Positions 16,500 through 25,381 of a stretch of DNA of 64,000 nt are shown here, in pieces. Origin of the DNA: Luteococcus sp038433135 (GTDB lineage Bacteria > Actinomycetota > Actinomycetes > Propionibacteriales > Propionibacteriaceae); contig NZ_JBCDMV010000002.1 in the NCBI RefSeq assembly GCF_038433135.1, forward strand, positions 310,001 to 374,000. The letters run 5' to 3'. A program made the position numbers and the translations under genes. The notes beneath the pieces are model-generated. The model ran no database searches. It saw only the letters and a program-made list of their open reading frames with translations, and had not been told where the DNA came from. How positions within the stretch are numbered: the stretch's first letter is position 1; the number at the start of each line of letters is the position of its first letter.

Positions 16500-17324
16500 G
16501 TGCTGACCCTGCTGCAGACCACCCTGCCCGGCCTGGCCGATCCCGCTGCGGGCGCCGCCATGCTGCCCCTGCTGGAGACCGGCGCCTGGGTGCGCGACGC
16601 GCTGGGCGGTTCCATGCTGTTGGCCATACCGGTGGCGGCGCTGGCCGGCCTTCTGAGCTTCTTCTCGCCCTGCGTGCTGCCGCTGTTGCCCGGCTACCTG
16701 AGCTTCGCGACGGGGCTGAGCGCCGCCGAGGTGCAGGAGGGCGGCCATCGCGGCCGGATGCTGCTGGGCAGCTCACTGTTCGTGTTGGGCTTCGCAGCGG
16801 TCTTCGTCGCGACGGGTGCCGTGATGGGGAGTCTGGGCGCCGCACTGATCACCCACCAGCGGCTGATCAGCGTCGTGGTGGGCCTGCTGACCATCGCGCT
16901 GGGGGCGGTCTTCCTGGGGCTGGTGCCGCTGGGGCAGCGTGAGCTGCGACTGCACCGGGTACCCCGGTTGGGCATTCTTGCGGCGCCTCTGCTGGGCGTC
17001 GTCTTCGGGGTCGGCTGGACGCCCTGCATGGGTCCGGCCCTCTCGGTGGTGCTGGGCCTGGCGATGAACGAGGCCTCCCAGGGGCGCGGCGCCTTCCTGG
17101 CCTTCTGCTATGCGCTCGGATTGGGGCTGCCCTTCATCCTGGCCGGGCTGGCGCTGACCCGGATGGGGCGGGCGATCGGCTTCGTCAAGGCCCACCAACT
17201 GGCGGTGCAACGCCTCGGTGGGGCGCTGATGGTGGCCGTCGGGCTGATGCTGGTCACCGGGCTGTGGGACCTGATGATGGCCGTCCTGCGGCAGTGGGCC
17301 GTCAACTACGGAGCCCCGATCTGA
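16500..17324 (+). CDS. ccdA: CcdA-type thiol-disulfide transmembrane transporter
   Basis: It carries reducing power from cytoplasmic thioredoxin across the membrane to ResA-like proteins. The 274-residue protein has six or more hydrophobic helices and the two redox cysteines of the family in SFFSPCVLPLLPGYL and VGWTPCMGPALS. GTG 16500 is used; the core fold begins about 45 residues later, so the N-terminus is the least certain part. Part of the four-gene cytochrome c set. Confidence 0.9.
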   Translation: MLTLLQTTLPGLADPAAGAAMLPLLETGAWVRDALGGSMLLAIPVAALAGLLSFFSPCVLPLLPGYLSFATGLSAAEVQEGGHRGRMLLGSSLFVLGFAAVFVATGAVMGSLGAALITHQRLISVVVGLLTIALGAVFLGLVPLGQRELRLHRVPRLGILAAPLLGVVFGVGWTPCMGPALSVVLGLAMNEASQGRGAFLAFCYALGLGLPFILAGLALTRMGRAIGFVKAHQLAVQRLGGALMVAVGLMLVTGLWDLMMAVLRQWAVNYGAPI

Positions 17325-17344
17325 TGGGCACACGAGAGGAACAG

Positions 17345-18904
17345 ATGAGCACCAGCACCGGCAGCACGACGTCGGCCCTGAAGCCGGTGGAGATGCTGCG
17401 CTGGGTGTGGACCCAGTTGACCAGCATGCGCACCGCCCTGGCGCTGCTCTTCCTGCTGGCGCTGGGCGCCATCCCCGGCTCGCTCATCCCGCAGCGTGGG
17501 CAGAGTGCCCAGAAGGTGACCGCCTTCAAGGCCGACCATCCGACGCTGGACAAGTTCTACGAGCCGCTGGGGATGTACGACGTGTACACCTCGCCCTGGT
17601 TCAGCGCCATCTACCTGCTGCTCTTCGCCAGTCTGATCGGCTGCATCGTCCCCCGGATCCGGGTCTACTGGCGGGCGGTTCGCGGCCGGCCCGCGCGGCT
17701 GCCGTCGCGACTCGACCGGCTGCCCGAACACCGCCTGACCAGCCTGGACGCGTCGGCGGCCGGTGCCAGCCTGGACAATGCGGAGGCCTGGCTGCGCAAG
17801 CGTCGCTTCCGCACCGAGCGTCTCGAGCTGCCCGACGGGCAGCAGGGGATCAGCGCCGAGCGCGGCTACCTGCGCGAATTCGGCAACCTGCTCTTCCACC
17901 TCAGCCTGGTCTTTGTGCTGCTCGGCATCGCGTGGAACAACATGCTCGGCTTCAAGGGCTCGACGATCCTCGTCGAGGGGCAGGGGTTCAGCAATTCCAT
18001 CACCCAGTACGACGAGTACCACGCCGGCGCCTGGGTGGACACGGACAATCTGGCCCCCTTCACGCTCAAGCTGAAGAAGTTCATCGTGAAGTTCGAGACC
18101 GGCCAGGTGCAGCGGGGTGCCGCGCGGGACTTCCAGGCCAAGATGGACGTCACGGAGGGCGGCACCACCAGCGCCAGCACGGTGCGGGTGAACCACCCGG
18201 TGACCATCAAGGGCAACAAGATCCACCTGATCGGTCACGGCTATGCCGCGCACGTCACCGTGAAGGACGGGGCCGGCAAGGTCGCCTGGTCCGGGCCGGT
18301 GGTCTTCCTGCCGCAGGACGGCAATTTCACCTCGTCGGGCGTGATCAAGGCCCCCGACGCCCGCCCGGAGCGGCTCGCCTTCCAGGGCGTCTTCCTGCCC
18401 ACCGCCCCGGAGAGCGGGATGATGGGCCAGTCGCTCTTCCCCGACGCCTACAACCCCAAGCTCTTCCTGAACGCCTATCACGGCAAGCCGAAGACCGAGA
18501 CCGGCAAGCCGGAGAACATCTACGCACTGGACACGGCCGGACTGACCCAGTTCACCGATGGTGACGACGTGCTGCGTTTCATGCTCAAGCCGGGGGAGGG
18601 CTACACCCTGCCCGACGGCAAGGGCAGCATCGAGCTGGATGGTTGGAGCCGGTGGAGCAAGGTGCAGATCAGCCGCGCGCCGGGCCTGCCACTCACCTTC
18701 GGCTCCATCGCCGCCGCGGTGCTGGGACTCTGCCTGAGCCTGTTCGTCCGTCCGCGACGGCTGTGGCTGCGCACCAGGGCCCTGGAAGATGGCACCCTTG
18801 TGCTGGAAACGGCCGGGCTGGATCGAGCCGACGCCCGCACCGGGCTGGCCGAGGACGTCGATGACCTGACCGCCGCGGCCATCGGCACAGAGGAGAAGAA
18901 GTGA
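17345..18904 (+). CDS. resB: Cytochrome c biogenesis protein ResB (CcsB/Ccs1 type)
   Basis: One half of the system II heme handling and cytochrome c synthetase complex. The 519-residue protein has three N-terminal hydrophobic segments, a large extracytoplasmic domain (roughly 190-440) and a last helix near 460-480, as usual for the family. ATG 17345 is preferred because GAGAGGAA (17334-17341) stands 3-10 nt upstream; an ATG at 17324, overlapping the ccdA stop, would add seven residues. It overlaps ccsB. Confidence 0.92.
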   Translation: MSTSTGSTTSALKPVEMLRWVWTQLTSMRTALALLFLLALGAIPGSLIPQRGQSAQKVTAFKADHPTLDKFYEPLGMYDVYTSPWFSAIYLLLFASLIGCIVPRIRVYWRAVRGRPARLPSRLDRLPEHRLTSLDASAAGASLDNAEAWLRKRRFRTERLELPDGQQGISAERGYLREFGNLLFHLSLVFVLLGIAWNNMLGFKGSTILVEGQGFSNSITQYDEYHAGAWVDTDNLAPFTLKLKKFIVKFETGQVQRGAARDFQAKMDVTEGGTTSASTVRVNHPVTIKGNKIHLIGHGYAAHVTVKDGAGKVAWSGPVVFLPQDGNFTSSGVIKAPDARPERLAFQGVFLPTAPESGMMGQSLFPDAYNPKLFLNAYHGKPKTETGKPENIYALDTAGLTQFTDGDDVLRFMLKPGEGYTLPDGKGSIELDGWSRWSKVQISRAPGLPLTFGSIAAAVLGLCLSLFVRPRRLWLRTRALEDGTLVLETAGLDRADARTGLAEDVDDLTAAAIGTEEKK

Positions 18905-19917
18905 GCATCCAGGAGCTGTCCGCGCTGGGCATCGTCACCGCGGCGGTGGTGTATCTGCTGGCCTTCATGGCGCACGCCGCCGAATGGGCCTCGGCCCGCG
19001 GGCTGTCCGCGGAGCCGACCGGGGCTGAGCCGGTCGAGGCCCCGGAACTGGTTGGTGCCCGCGCTGGGTCCACGGCGGGTGGGCCGGTCGAGGCCACCAC
19101 GTCGGCTGAGCCTGTCCACGCCAGTCGCCTCTCGTCGCCCGACGACGAGGCGGCCCGCGTGCGGGTGGACATGTTCGGCCGGCTGGGGCTGGGCCTCACC
19201 CTGATCGCGCTGGTCAGCCATGCGCTGGGCACCGTGCTGCGCGGCGTCGCCGCCAACCGCGCGCCCTGGGGCAACATGTACGAGTTCACCATCTCCGCCC
19301 TGCTCTTCGTGGTGGTCGCCTATGTCTGGCTGGCGCTGACCAGGAACATGCGCTGGCTCGGGTTGCCGATCACGCTGCTGCTGGCCGTCGGCAATGGTCT
19401 GGCCGCCACCGTCTTCTACGTCGCGGTGGCCCCGCTGGTGCCGGCCCTGCACTCGGTCTGGTTCATCATCCACATCGTCGCCGCCTGCATCGCCGGCGCG
19501 GCCTTCAACCTGGGAGGCATGGCGTCGATCATCTACCTCTTCCAGGAGCGTGCCGAGGCGAAGGCCGTCGGCACACCGCGCACCGGTTACCTGGCCAAGT
19601 TGCCCACCGCCAAGCAGATGGACACCTTCGCCTACCGGGCGCATGCCTTCGCCTTCCCGATCTGGACCTTCACCATCGCCGCCGGCTCCATCTGGGCCGA
19701 GTACGCCTGGGGACGTTTCTGGGGCTGGGACCCCAAGGAGACCTGGAGCCTGGTCACCTGGGTGGTCTACGCCATGTACCTGCACGCCCGGGCGACGGCC
19801 GGGTGGCGCGGCCGCAATGCCGCCGTCATCGCGATCATCGGCGTGGCCAGTTTCTGGTTCAACTTCATCGGGATCAACCTGCTGGTCAGCGGCCTGCACT
19901 CCTACGCCGGCATCTGA
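18901..19917 (+). CDS. ccsB: Cytochrome c biogenesis protein, CcsA/ResC type
   Basis: The heme-exporting and ligating half of system II. The 338-residue membrane protein carries the heme-binding tryptophan-rich segment WGRFWGWDPKETWSL and conserved His residues in flanking helices. GTG 18901 overlaps the resB stop. Residues 37-78, between helix 1 and helix 2, are low-complexity (repeated AEP and PVEA words) and encoded by GAGCCnGTCGAG-type repeats, an insertion not expected in the family. Confidence 0.93.
   Translation: MSIQELSALGIVTAAVVYLLAFMAHAAEWASARGLSAEPTGAEPVEAPELVGARAGSTAGGPVEATTSAEPVHASRLSSPDDEAARVRVDMFGRLGLGLTLIALVSHALGTVLRGVAANRAPWGNMYEFTISALLFVVVAYVWLALTRNMRWLGLPITLLLAVGNGLAATVFYVAVAPLVPALHSVWFIIHIVAACIAGAAFNLGGMASIIYLFQERAEAKAVGTPRTGYLAKLPTAKQMDTFAYRAHAFAFPIWTFTIAAGSIWAEYAWGRFWGWDPKETWSLVTWVVYAMYLHARATAGWRGRNAAVIAIIGVASFWFNFIGINLLVSGLHSYAGI
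19021..19119 (+). repeat. GAGCCnGTCGAG repeats inside ccsB
   Basis: Three copies or part-copies (19021-19042, 19081-19094 and 19104-19119) occur within about 100 bp of coding sequence, in frame, and give the protein words AEPVEA, GPVEA and AEPVHA. The same core is found in the CPBP gene and intergenically at 8029. Confidence 0.65.
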
Positions 19918-19998
19918 GCCAGCGGTTCCGCCCACCGCGACGTGCCGGGTACTGGACGGGGATGCAGGCGCACCGGGCGAACGGCTAACGTCGGGGCC

Positions 19999-20283
19999 AT
20001 GACAGTTGAACCAGAGGCCGTCGTCGGATCGACGCGGCGTGGCTGGCTGCCGGTCACCACCCTGGTGCTGGCCCTGCTCTGCGCCGCGGGTCTGCCCTGG
20101 GCCTACCTGATGGGGGTGATGGCCCCGCTGGTGGTCGCGCTGATGGTGACGGTCTTCGGACTGGTCGGCTCCCTGGTGGCGGTGCAGCAGCGCCGCACCA
20201 AGCTCTTCATCGCCAACGCCGTGGCCGCCTTCGCCCTGGTGCCGCTGATGCTGGTGCTGGTCACGCTGCTCTCCGGCCCCTGA
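19999..20283 (+). CDS. Small three-helix membrane protein, unknown function
   Basis: Ninety-four residues with three hydrophobic segments (about 16-34, 36-55 and 68-90) separated by a short basic loop VQQRRTK. I do not recognise a family. It starts at ATG 19999 after TAACGT (19986-19991), 7 nt upstream, without a ribosome binding site, so it has its own leaderless promoter and is not simply part of the cytochrome c operon. Confidence 0.7.
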   Translation: MTVEPEAVVGSTRRGWLPVTTLVLALLCAAGLPWAYLMGVMAPLVVALMVTVFGLVGSLVAVQQRRTKLFIANAVAAFALVPLMLVLVTLLSGP

Positions 20284-20391
20284 GCCCTGGACTCCGCGCT
20301 GTGCGCCGGTGGCCCAGGGCCGACCCGTTCGCCTTAACCTCGGGATCGGCCGACCGGGGTGGCCCAAGGCGCACCCGACTAGGCTGTGGCC

Positions 20392-21180
20392 ATGCATGCA
20401 CTCGTGACCGGAGCATCCGGCGGCCTGGGACAGGCCTTCTGCAATCACCTCGCCAGCCAGGGCCATGACCTGGTGCTGGTCAGCCGACGCACCGAACAGC
20501 TGGAGCAGATCGCCGCCGACGCCCGCGCCCGCTACGGCGTCGGGGCCATCGTGATCCCCGTCGACCTCTCCGAGGAGGCCGCCCGCAATGAGTTGGCCGC
20601 CGAGCTGGAGCGACGCCAGATCACCGTCGACGTGCTGGTGAACAATGCCGGTTTCGGCACCATCGGGGAACTGGCCACCGCCGACGTCGACCGGCTGAAC
20701 GACGAGATCGGGCTGAACTGCGGCGCGGTCGCCCACCTCAGCCGGCTCTTCCTGCCCGGCATGCTGGCCCAGAGCTCAGGCTCGATCATCAATGTGGCCA
20801 GTACCGCGGCCTTCCAGCCGATCCCGACGATGGCCGTCTACGCCGCCACCAAGGCCTTCGTGCTGAGCTTCACCCAGGCGCTCTGGCAGGAGACCCGCAA
20901 CACCCCGGTGCGGGTCACCGCGATCTGCCCCGGCCCCACCGAGACGCCCTTCTTCGACGCCGCCGGCGATGACCAGGTGCTCGCCAAGCGCCGCACCCCG
21001 GATCAGGTGGTGGCCAGCACCTTCAAGGCCCTGGATCGCCGGCTGCCCAGCGTCACCGACGGCCTCTACAACGCGCTGCAGGGACATGTGGCCAAGATCA
21101 TGCCGGCGATGATCTCCGTCCCGATCGCTCGGCTGGCGGTCAAGCCGGCCAAGCAAGCCCAGCGGTCCAAGCGGGCCTGA
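20392..21180 (+). CDS. Short-chain dehydrogenase/reductase
   Basis: A classical SDR oxidoreductase of 262 residues with the cofactor loop TGASGGLG, the NNAGFG motif, catalytic Ser in INVAST and the YAATK active-site pair. The Arg residues in SRR after strand 2 favour NADPH. The physiological substrate is unknown. ATG 20392 follows TAGGCT (20380-20385) by 6 nt, suggesting a leaderless mRNA; a GTG two codons earlier is less likely. Confidence 0.88.
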   Translation: MHALVTGASGGLGQAFCNHLASQGHDLVLVSRRTEQLEQIAADARARYGVGAIVIPVDLSEEAARNELAAELERRQITVDVLVNNAGFGTIGELATADVDRLNDEIGLNCGAVAHLSRLFLPGMLAQSSGSIINVASTAAFQPIPTMAVYAATKAFVLSFTQALWQETRNTPVRVTAICPGPTETPFFDAAGDDQVLAKRRTPDQVVASTFKALDRRLPSVTDGLYNALQGHVAKIMPAMISVPIARLAVKPAKQAQRSKRA

Positions 21181-21181
21181 G

Positions 21182-21589
21182 TTGGTCGCGCTGGACGCCC
21201 AGCCATGCCCCTGCGGGAGCGGCCAGACCTTTGCGCAGTGTTGCGGGCCCTTCCTCGACGGGCATCTGGCGCCCACCGCCCAGGCGCTGATGCGCTCGCG
21301 CTACACCGCCTTCGCGCTGGCCGGGCGGCATCCGGCGGCCGCCAATCACCTGTGGCGCACCTGGCACCCGTCGAAGCGCCCCGACGACTGCACGCCAGAC
21401 CCGGGGCAGGTGTGGGAGGGGCTGCGGATCACCGAGGTCGTCGACGGTGGCCCCGACGACGAGTCGGGCGAGGTGAGCTTCACCGCGCGCTGGAGGCAGG
21501 GCCGCGCCCGCGGGGTGCTGGCCGAGCGGAGCTTCTTCGTCCGCCGGGCCGGGCGCTGGGTGTACCTGGACGGCGACCTGGAGCAGTGA
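21182..21589 (+). CDS. YchJ-family protein with SEC-C motif
   Basis: A 135-residue protein with an N-terminal SEC-C zinc motif (CPCGSG...CC) and the YchJ-like NTF2-fold core MRSRYTAFAL, followed by WHPSKRP. Function is unknown. The start is a TTG at 21182, two bases after the SDR stop, since the zinc motif begins only eight residues later and no ATG or GTG is closer. Probably co-transcribed with the SDR gene. Confidence 0.85.
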   Translation: MVALDAQPCPCGSGQTFAQCCGPFLDGHLAPTAQALMRSRYTAFALAGRHPAAANHLWRTWHPSKRPDDCTPDPGQVWEGLRITEVVDGGPDDESGEVSFTARWRQGRARGVLAERSFFVRRAGRWVYLDGDLEQ

Positions 21590-21664
21590 CCCCTGGGTAC
21601 TGGGCCGATCTGCCCCGGTCCAAGCCACCCGCTGTTCCGTGGCTGCGGGTGTTAGGCTCCCCAC

Positions 21665-22054
21665 GTGCCGCAGTTGAGGATATCCGAAGCCGCCAGCCTG
21701 TTGGGCGTGAGCGATGACACCGTACGCCGTTGGATCGACGCCGACCGGCTGGGCGCCAGCAAGGACGCGTCGGGGCGCAGCGTCGTCGACGGCGTGGAGG
21801 TGGCCCGGCTGGCCCAGGAGCTCGCCGGCGCCCAGCGCGAGGACCCTGCCACTCGCACCTCGGCCCGCAACCAGTTCCGCGGTCTGGTAACCCGGGTGGT
21901 CTCCGATCAGGTGATGAGCCAGGTGGAGCTGCAGTGCGGCCCCTACCGGGTGGTCTCGCTGATCTCCACCGAGGCGGTGCGGGAACTCGGGCTGGAACCC
22001 GGCGTGGTCACCACCGCGCGGGTCAAGGCCACCAATGTCGTCCTGGAGAACTGA
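21665..22054 (+). CDS. HTH-TOBE protein, probable molybdate-responsive regulator
   Basis: A 129-residue protein with a MerR-like excisionase helix-turn-helix at 4-32 (ISEAASLLGVSDDTVRRWID) and a C-terminal TOBE/Mop domain (about 65-128), the fold that binds molybdate. Placed 6 nt before modA, it is likely to sense molybdate and act on this locus; that is inferred from architecture and context. GTG 21665 follows TAGGCT (21653-21658) with a 6-nt gap, so the transcript is probably leaderless. Confidence 0.85.
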   Translation: MPQLRISEAASLLGVSDDTVRRWIDADRLGASKDASGRSVVDGVEVARLAQELAGAQREDPATRTSARNQFRGLVTRVVSDQVMSQVELQCGPYRVVSLISTEAVRELGLEPGVVTTARVKATNVVLEN

Positions 22055-22060
22055 GGAAGC

Positions 22061-22822
22061 ATGCGATCCCGAACCACCCTGCTGGCCGCCGGCGCCCTGC
22101 TCCTGCCACCGGCCCTGCTCGGCTGCTCGGGGCCGGACAGGAAGGCCGATGCCGCCACGCTGCATGTCTTCGCCGCCGCCTCGCTGAAGTCCACCTTCAC
22201 CACCATCGCCAAGGACTTCGAGACCGCGCACCCCGGCACCACCGTCGCGCTCTCCTTCAACGGCAGTTCCACCCTGGTCACCCAGATCAAGGAGGGCGCC
22301 CCGGCCGACGTCTTCGCCTCCGCCGACGAGAAGAACATGACCACGGCCACCGAGGCAGAGCTGGTCACCGGCACCCCCAGGATCTTCGCCAGCAATGTGC
22401 TCACCCTCGCGGTGGCCCCCGGCAACCCGAAGCAGATCACCGGGCTGGATTCCTCGCTGGACGGCAAGAAGCTGGTGGTCTGCGCCACGGGCGTGCCCTG
22501 TGGCAATGCGCTGGCCACGCTGCAGGCCAGGCTCAGGGTCACGCCCCAACCGGTCTCGGCGGAACAGAGTGTCACCGACGTGCTGGGCAAGGTCACCTCC
22601 GGCGAGGCCGACGCCGGTGTGGTCTACGCCACCGACGCGAAGGGCGCGGGGGAGCAGGTGGCCACGGTGGCCATCCCCGGCGCGGAGCGGGTGGTCAACC
22701 GCTACCCGATCGCCGTGACGGCCGCCAGCAAGCACCCCCAGCTGGCGCAGGACTTCGTCGACGAGGTGACCGGCCAGAAGGGGCAGCGGGTGCTGGCCGA
22801 CGCCGGTTTCGGCACATCGTGA
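22061..22822 (+). CDS. modA: Molybdate ABC transporter, substrate-binding lipoprotein
   Basis: It captures molybdate outside the membrane for the ModBC importer. In 253 residues there is a lipoprotein signal with lipobox LLGC (Cys22), then the family motifs VFAAASLKSTF, FNGSSTLVTQI, ADVFASADEKNM and DAGVVYATDA, which line the oxyanion pocket. A ribosome binding site GAGGAAG lies 3-9 nt before ATG 22061. The stop overlaps modB. Confidence 0.94.
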   Translation: MRSRTTLLAAGALLLPPALLGCSGPDRKADAATLHVFAAASLKSTFTTIAKDFETAHPGTTVALSFNGSSTLVTQIKEGAPADVFASADEKNMTTATEAELVTGTPRIFASNVLTLAVAPGNPKQITGLDSSLDGKKLVVCATGVPCGNALATLQARLRVTPQPVSAEQSVTDVLGKVTSGEADAGVVYATDAKGAGEQVATVAIPGAERVVNRYPIAVTAASKHPQLAQDFVDEVTGQKGQRVLADAGFGTS

Positions 22823-23610
22823 GCCCAGGCTCGCCCCTGCCGCGATGGTTGTACTGGCCCGCCGGGTTCGGTCTGCTCTTCGTCGCCCTTCCGATCGCGG
22901 GGCTGCTCAGCCGGATCCCGTGGCCGCGGCTGGCCACCCTGATCGCCCAGCCCGAATCGCTGGCGGCGTTGCGCCTGAGCCTGCTCACCTGCGGCTGCTC
23001 GCTGGTGCTGGTGATCCTGCTCGGCCTGCCGCTGGCCCTGCTGCTGGCCCGCGCCAACGGCCCCTGGGCCTTGGTGGCAAGGGTCTTCGCGGTGCTGCCG
23101 ATGGTGCTGCCGCCGGTGGTGGCGGGTCTGGCGCTGCTGGTCACTTTGGGCCGACGTGGCCTGCTGGGTGCCCACTTCTCCGCCTGGGGGATCGAGATCG
23201 GCTTCACCACCCTGGCCGTCGTGATCGGCCAGACCTTCGTCGCCATGCCCTACTTCGTGGTGGCGCTGGAGGGGGCGCTGCGCACCCTGGATCCGGATTT
23301 CGAGCGGGTGGCCGCCACCCTGGGGGCCTCACCCACCCGGGCCCTGACCAGGGTGACATTGCCGCTGCTGGCACCGGCCCTGATCGGCGGCGCGGCGATG
23401 GCCTTCGCCCGGGCGCTGGGGGAGTTCGGGGCCACCCTCACCTTCGCCGGCTCCCTGCCCGGGGTCACCCAGACCCTGCCCCAGGCCATCTACCTCACCC
23501 GGGAGAGTGACCCCGACGGTGCGCTGGCCCTGTCCTTCGTGCTGTTGCTGTTGGCCGCGGCGCTGATGGGTTTGTCCGGCTGGATCACCCGCAGGCAGCC
23601 CCATGTTTGA
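22819..23610 (+). CDS. modB: Molybdate ABC transporter permease
   Basis: Inner-membrane channel of the molybdate importer, 263 residues, about six helices. The coupling loop that docks on the ATPase is clear: EGALRTLDPDFERVAATLGA. GTG 22819 overlaps the modA stop (GTGA); the frame is open far upstream but that part is a shadow of modA. It overlaps modC by 8 bases. Confidence 0.93.
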   Translation: MSPGSPLPRWLYWPAGFGLLFVALPIAGLLSRIPWPRLATLIAQPESLAALRLSLLTCGCSLVLVILLGLPLALLLARANGPWALVARVFAVLPMVLPPVVAGLALLVTLGRRGLLGAHFSAWGIEIGFTTLAVVIGQTFVAMPYFVVALEGALRTLDPDFERVAATLGASPTRALTRVTLPLLAPALIGGAAMAFARALGEFGATLTFAGSLPGVTQTLPQAIYLTRESDPDGALALSFVLLLLAAALMGLSGWITRRQPHV

Positions 23611-24700
23611 GCCCGACGGCGTGCGGATCAACGCCCGGGTTGCCGTCCGCGACGTCCAGGTGGACCTGGCCTTTCCCGCGGGGCTGACCACCGCCGTGGT
23701 GGGCCCCAATGGTGCCGGGAAAACGACGCTGGTGCAGCTGGTCGACGGTCGGCTGCGCCCCGACGCGGGCAGCGTCGCCCTCGGGGGGATGACGATCACC
23801 GATGCCTCCACCCACCTGCCCACCCACCGTCGCCCGATCGCCCTGCTGCAGCAGCGGCCGCTGCTCTTCCCCCATCTGGATGTGCTGGACAATGTGGCCT
23901 TCGGCCCGCGCGCCCGGGGAGCCTCCCGCCGCCGCGCCCGGGAGCGGGCGAGTGCGGAGCTGGCCGCCGTCGGGGCCGAGCACCTGGCAGGCCGTCGGCC
24001 CGCGAGTCTGTCGGGGGGGCAGGCGCAGCGCGTCGCGCTGGCCCGGGCGCTGGCCACCGACCCGGCGGTGCTGCTCCTGGACGAGCCCTTCGTCGCCCTG
24101 GACGTGGGGGTTGCCGCGGTGATGCGTCAGTTGCTGGCCCGACGCCTGGCCACCCCGCCGCGCCCCACCACGCTGCTGGTCACCCATGACCCGCTGGACC
24201 TGTGGGCGGTGGCCGATCAGCTGGTTTGCCTGGAGGCCGGCCGGGTCACGGCTCAGGGGGCGGTGGCCGAGCTGCTGGGGCGCCCGACCACCGGCTTCCT
24301 GGCCGAGCTGTCCGGCACCAACCTGATCCGAGGGAGGATCGACGGGGGCCAGCTGCGGGCCGAGGGGGTGGTGGTGGCCGGGCTGTGGGATGCCCCGGTC
24401 CCGGATGCCCCGACACCGGCTCGGGGTGCGTGGGCGCTGGCAACCTTCGATCCGTCGGCCGTCTCACTGCACCGCGATGCTCCCGGTGGGAGCCCGCGCA
24501 ATGTCTGGCCGGTGGTGGTGGTGGGGATCGATCCGCGAGGAGCCACCGCCCGCATTCGGCTGACGCTCCCGCAGGGCGGTCCGCTGGCCGCGGATCTCAC
24601 CGCGCAGTCGGTCGCCGCACTGGGGATTGCCCCGGGCAAGCGGCTGTACGCCCAGGTGAAGGCCACCCAGGTACGGCTGCACCTGCGGCCGGAGGGCTGA
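23603..24700 (+). CDS. modC: Molybdate ABC transporter ATP-binding protein
   Basis: Drives molybdate uptake by ATP hydrolysis. The 365-residue protein has Walker A GPNGAGKTT (34-42), the signature LSGGQAQR (from 136), Walker B LLLLDEPF with the catalytic Glu, a switch His in VTHD, and a C-terminal TOBE domain (about 295-363) that can bind molybdate and regulate transport. A hairpin terminator follows at 24734. Confidence 0.94.
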   Translation: MFEPDGVRINARVAVRDVQVDLAFPAGLTTAVVGPNGAGKTTLVQLVDGRLRPDAGSVALGGMTITDASTHLPTHRRPIALLQQRPLLFPHLDVLDNVAFGPRARGASRRRARERASAELAAVGAEHLAGRRPASLSGGQAQRVALARALATDPAVLLLDEPFVALDVGVAAVMRQLLARRLATPPRPTTLLVTHDPLDLWAVADQLVCLEAGRVTAQGAVAELLGRPTTGFLAELSGTNLIRGRIDGGQLRAEGVVVAGLWDAPVPDAPTPARGAWALATFDPSAVSLHRDAPGGSPRNVWPVVVVGIDPRGATARIRLTLPQGGPLAADLTAQSVAALGIAPGKRLYAQVKATQVRLHLRPEG

Positions 24701-24733
24701 GCTCGATCATCCTCGGCTCCGGAAAAGAACCGA

Positions 24734-24761
24734 GGGCCGAGGAACTGTTGCTCCTCGGCCC
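24734..24761 (+). terminator. Terminator hairpin after modC
   Basis: A perfect 10-bp stem (24734-24743 with 24752-24761) and an 8-nt loop begin 34 bases after the modC stop, followed by a weakly T-rich stretch. Most likely the end of the mod transcript. Confidence 0.75.
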
Positions 24762-25030
24762 TGCTGGTGTTTGCAGCGTCCGTGCCCCCACACGAGTCTG
24801 CAGCTGGTCGGCGCGGCCTCCGAAGAGCGCGCGCCCGGGCGAACGATCCCGGGCCGACCTGGATGGGTCTCCCCATGCTGGTGAAATCAATTTCGTCGCA
24901 TTGACACCGAAGGGCAACCGCGCATCCCGTGATTTCCTTCGATTCCTCAATTTTGGCACTGTTTGCTTCAGCTGAAAAACCACAGGGGGCCTCGGAGGCG
25001 TTGCTTCAGGCTTGGTACAGAGAGCCAACC

Positions 25031-25061
25031 CCATTTGTCCCCCATTCGGGGGACAAAATGG
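25031..25061. other. Strong hairpin of unknown role upstream of mtr
   Basis: CCATTTGTCCCCC (25031-25043) pairs with GGGGGACAAAATGG (25048-25061) around a 4-base loop, with a single bulged base. It is over 300 bases from either flanking gene, so it is not an obvious terminator for them; it could belong to a small RNA or be an operator. Confidence 0.55.
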
Positions 25062-25381
25062 CACCCGTGTCGTGTAGTCCCTGTCATGGTGCGCGTGACA
25101 AGCACTTCTGTCTGACCGGGGAGGGGCGGGAGAACGGTGATGAATGTCACCTTCTGGTGAATTGCTTGACTTGCGGAATGTGCTGCGTTCCTTCATTCGG
25201 AAAATTCTGGGCGCCATGGGAAGCAGCCTCTTCTGGCGTTGCGAATTTTCCCGCAGGAAATCCCGGGTGAGGTGTTTTCCTGGCTCCGGGTGCTGGATCC
25301 TTGCCCTCATTCGCCGCGGCCGGGGGTGGGCGCGGAGCCGTCCTGCGGGATTTGTGGGTGGGCGCCGGTAGTTTGGTGGGC

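Larger units (their letters stand above)
24701..25381. other. 681-bp non-coding region, AT-richer than its surroundings
   Basis: No convincing gene lies between modC and mtr. The best open frames (for example 24929-25270 on the plus strand) lack a ribosome binding site, family likeness and the codon pattern of the neighbours. It holds a terminator hairpin (24734-24761), a 7-bp inverted repeat (24833-24854), a strong hairpin at 25031-25061 and small overlapping inverted repeats of GGTGA/TCACC near 25137-25160. It may encode a small RNA or contain regulatory sites; I cannot decide. Confidence 0.6.

Noticed and set aside
24929..25270. Plus-strand open frame with several Cys pairs in the modC-mtr gap
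   Set aside because: No ribosome binding site or TAnnnT box, and its codon use is unlike neighbouring genes; the cysteines are probably chance.
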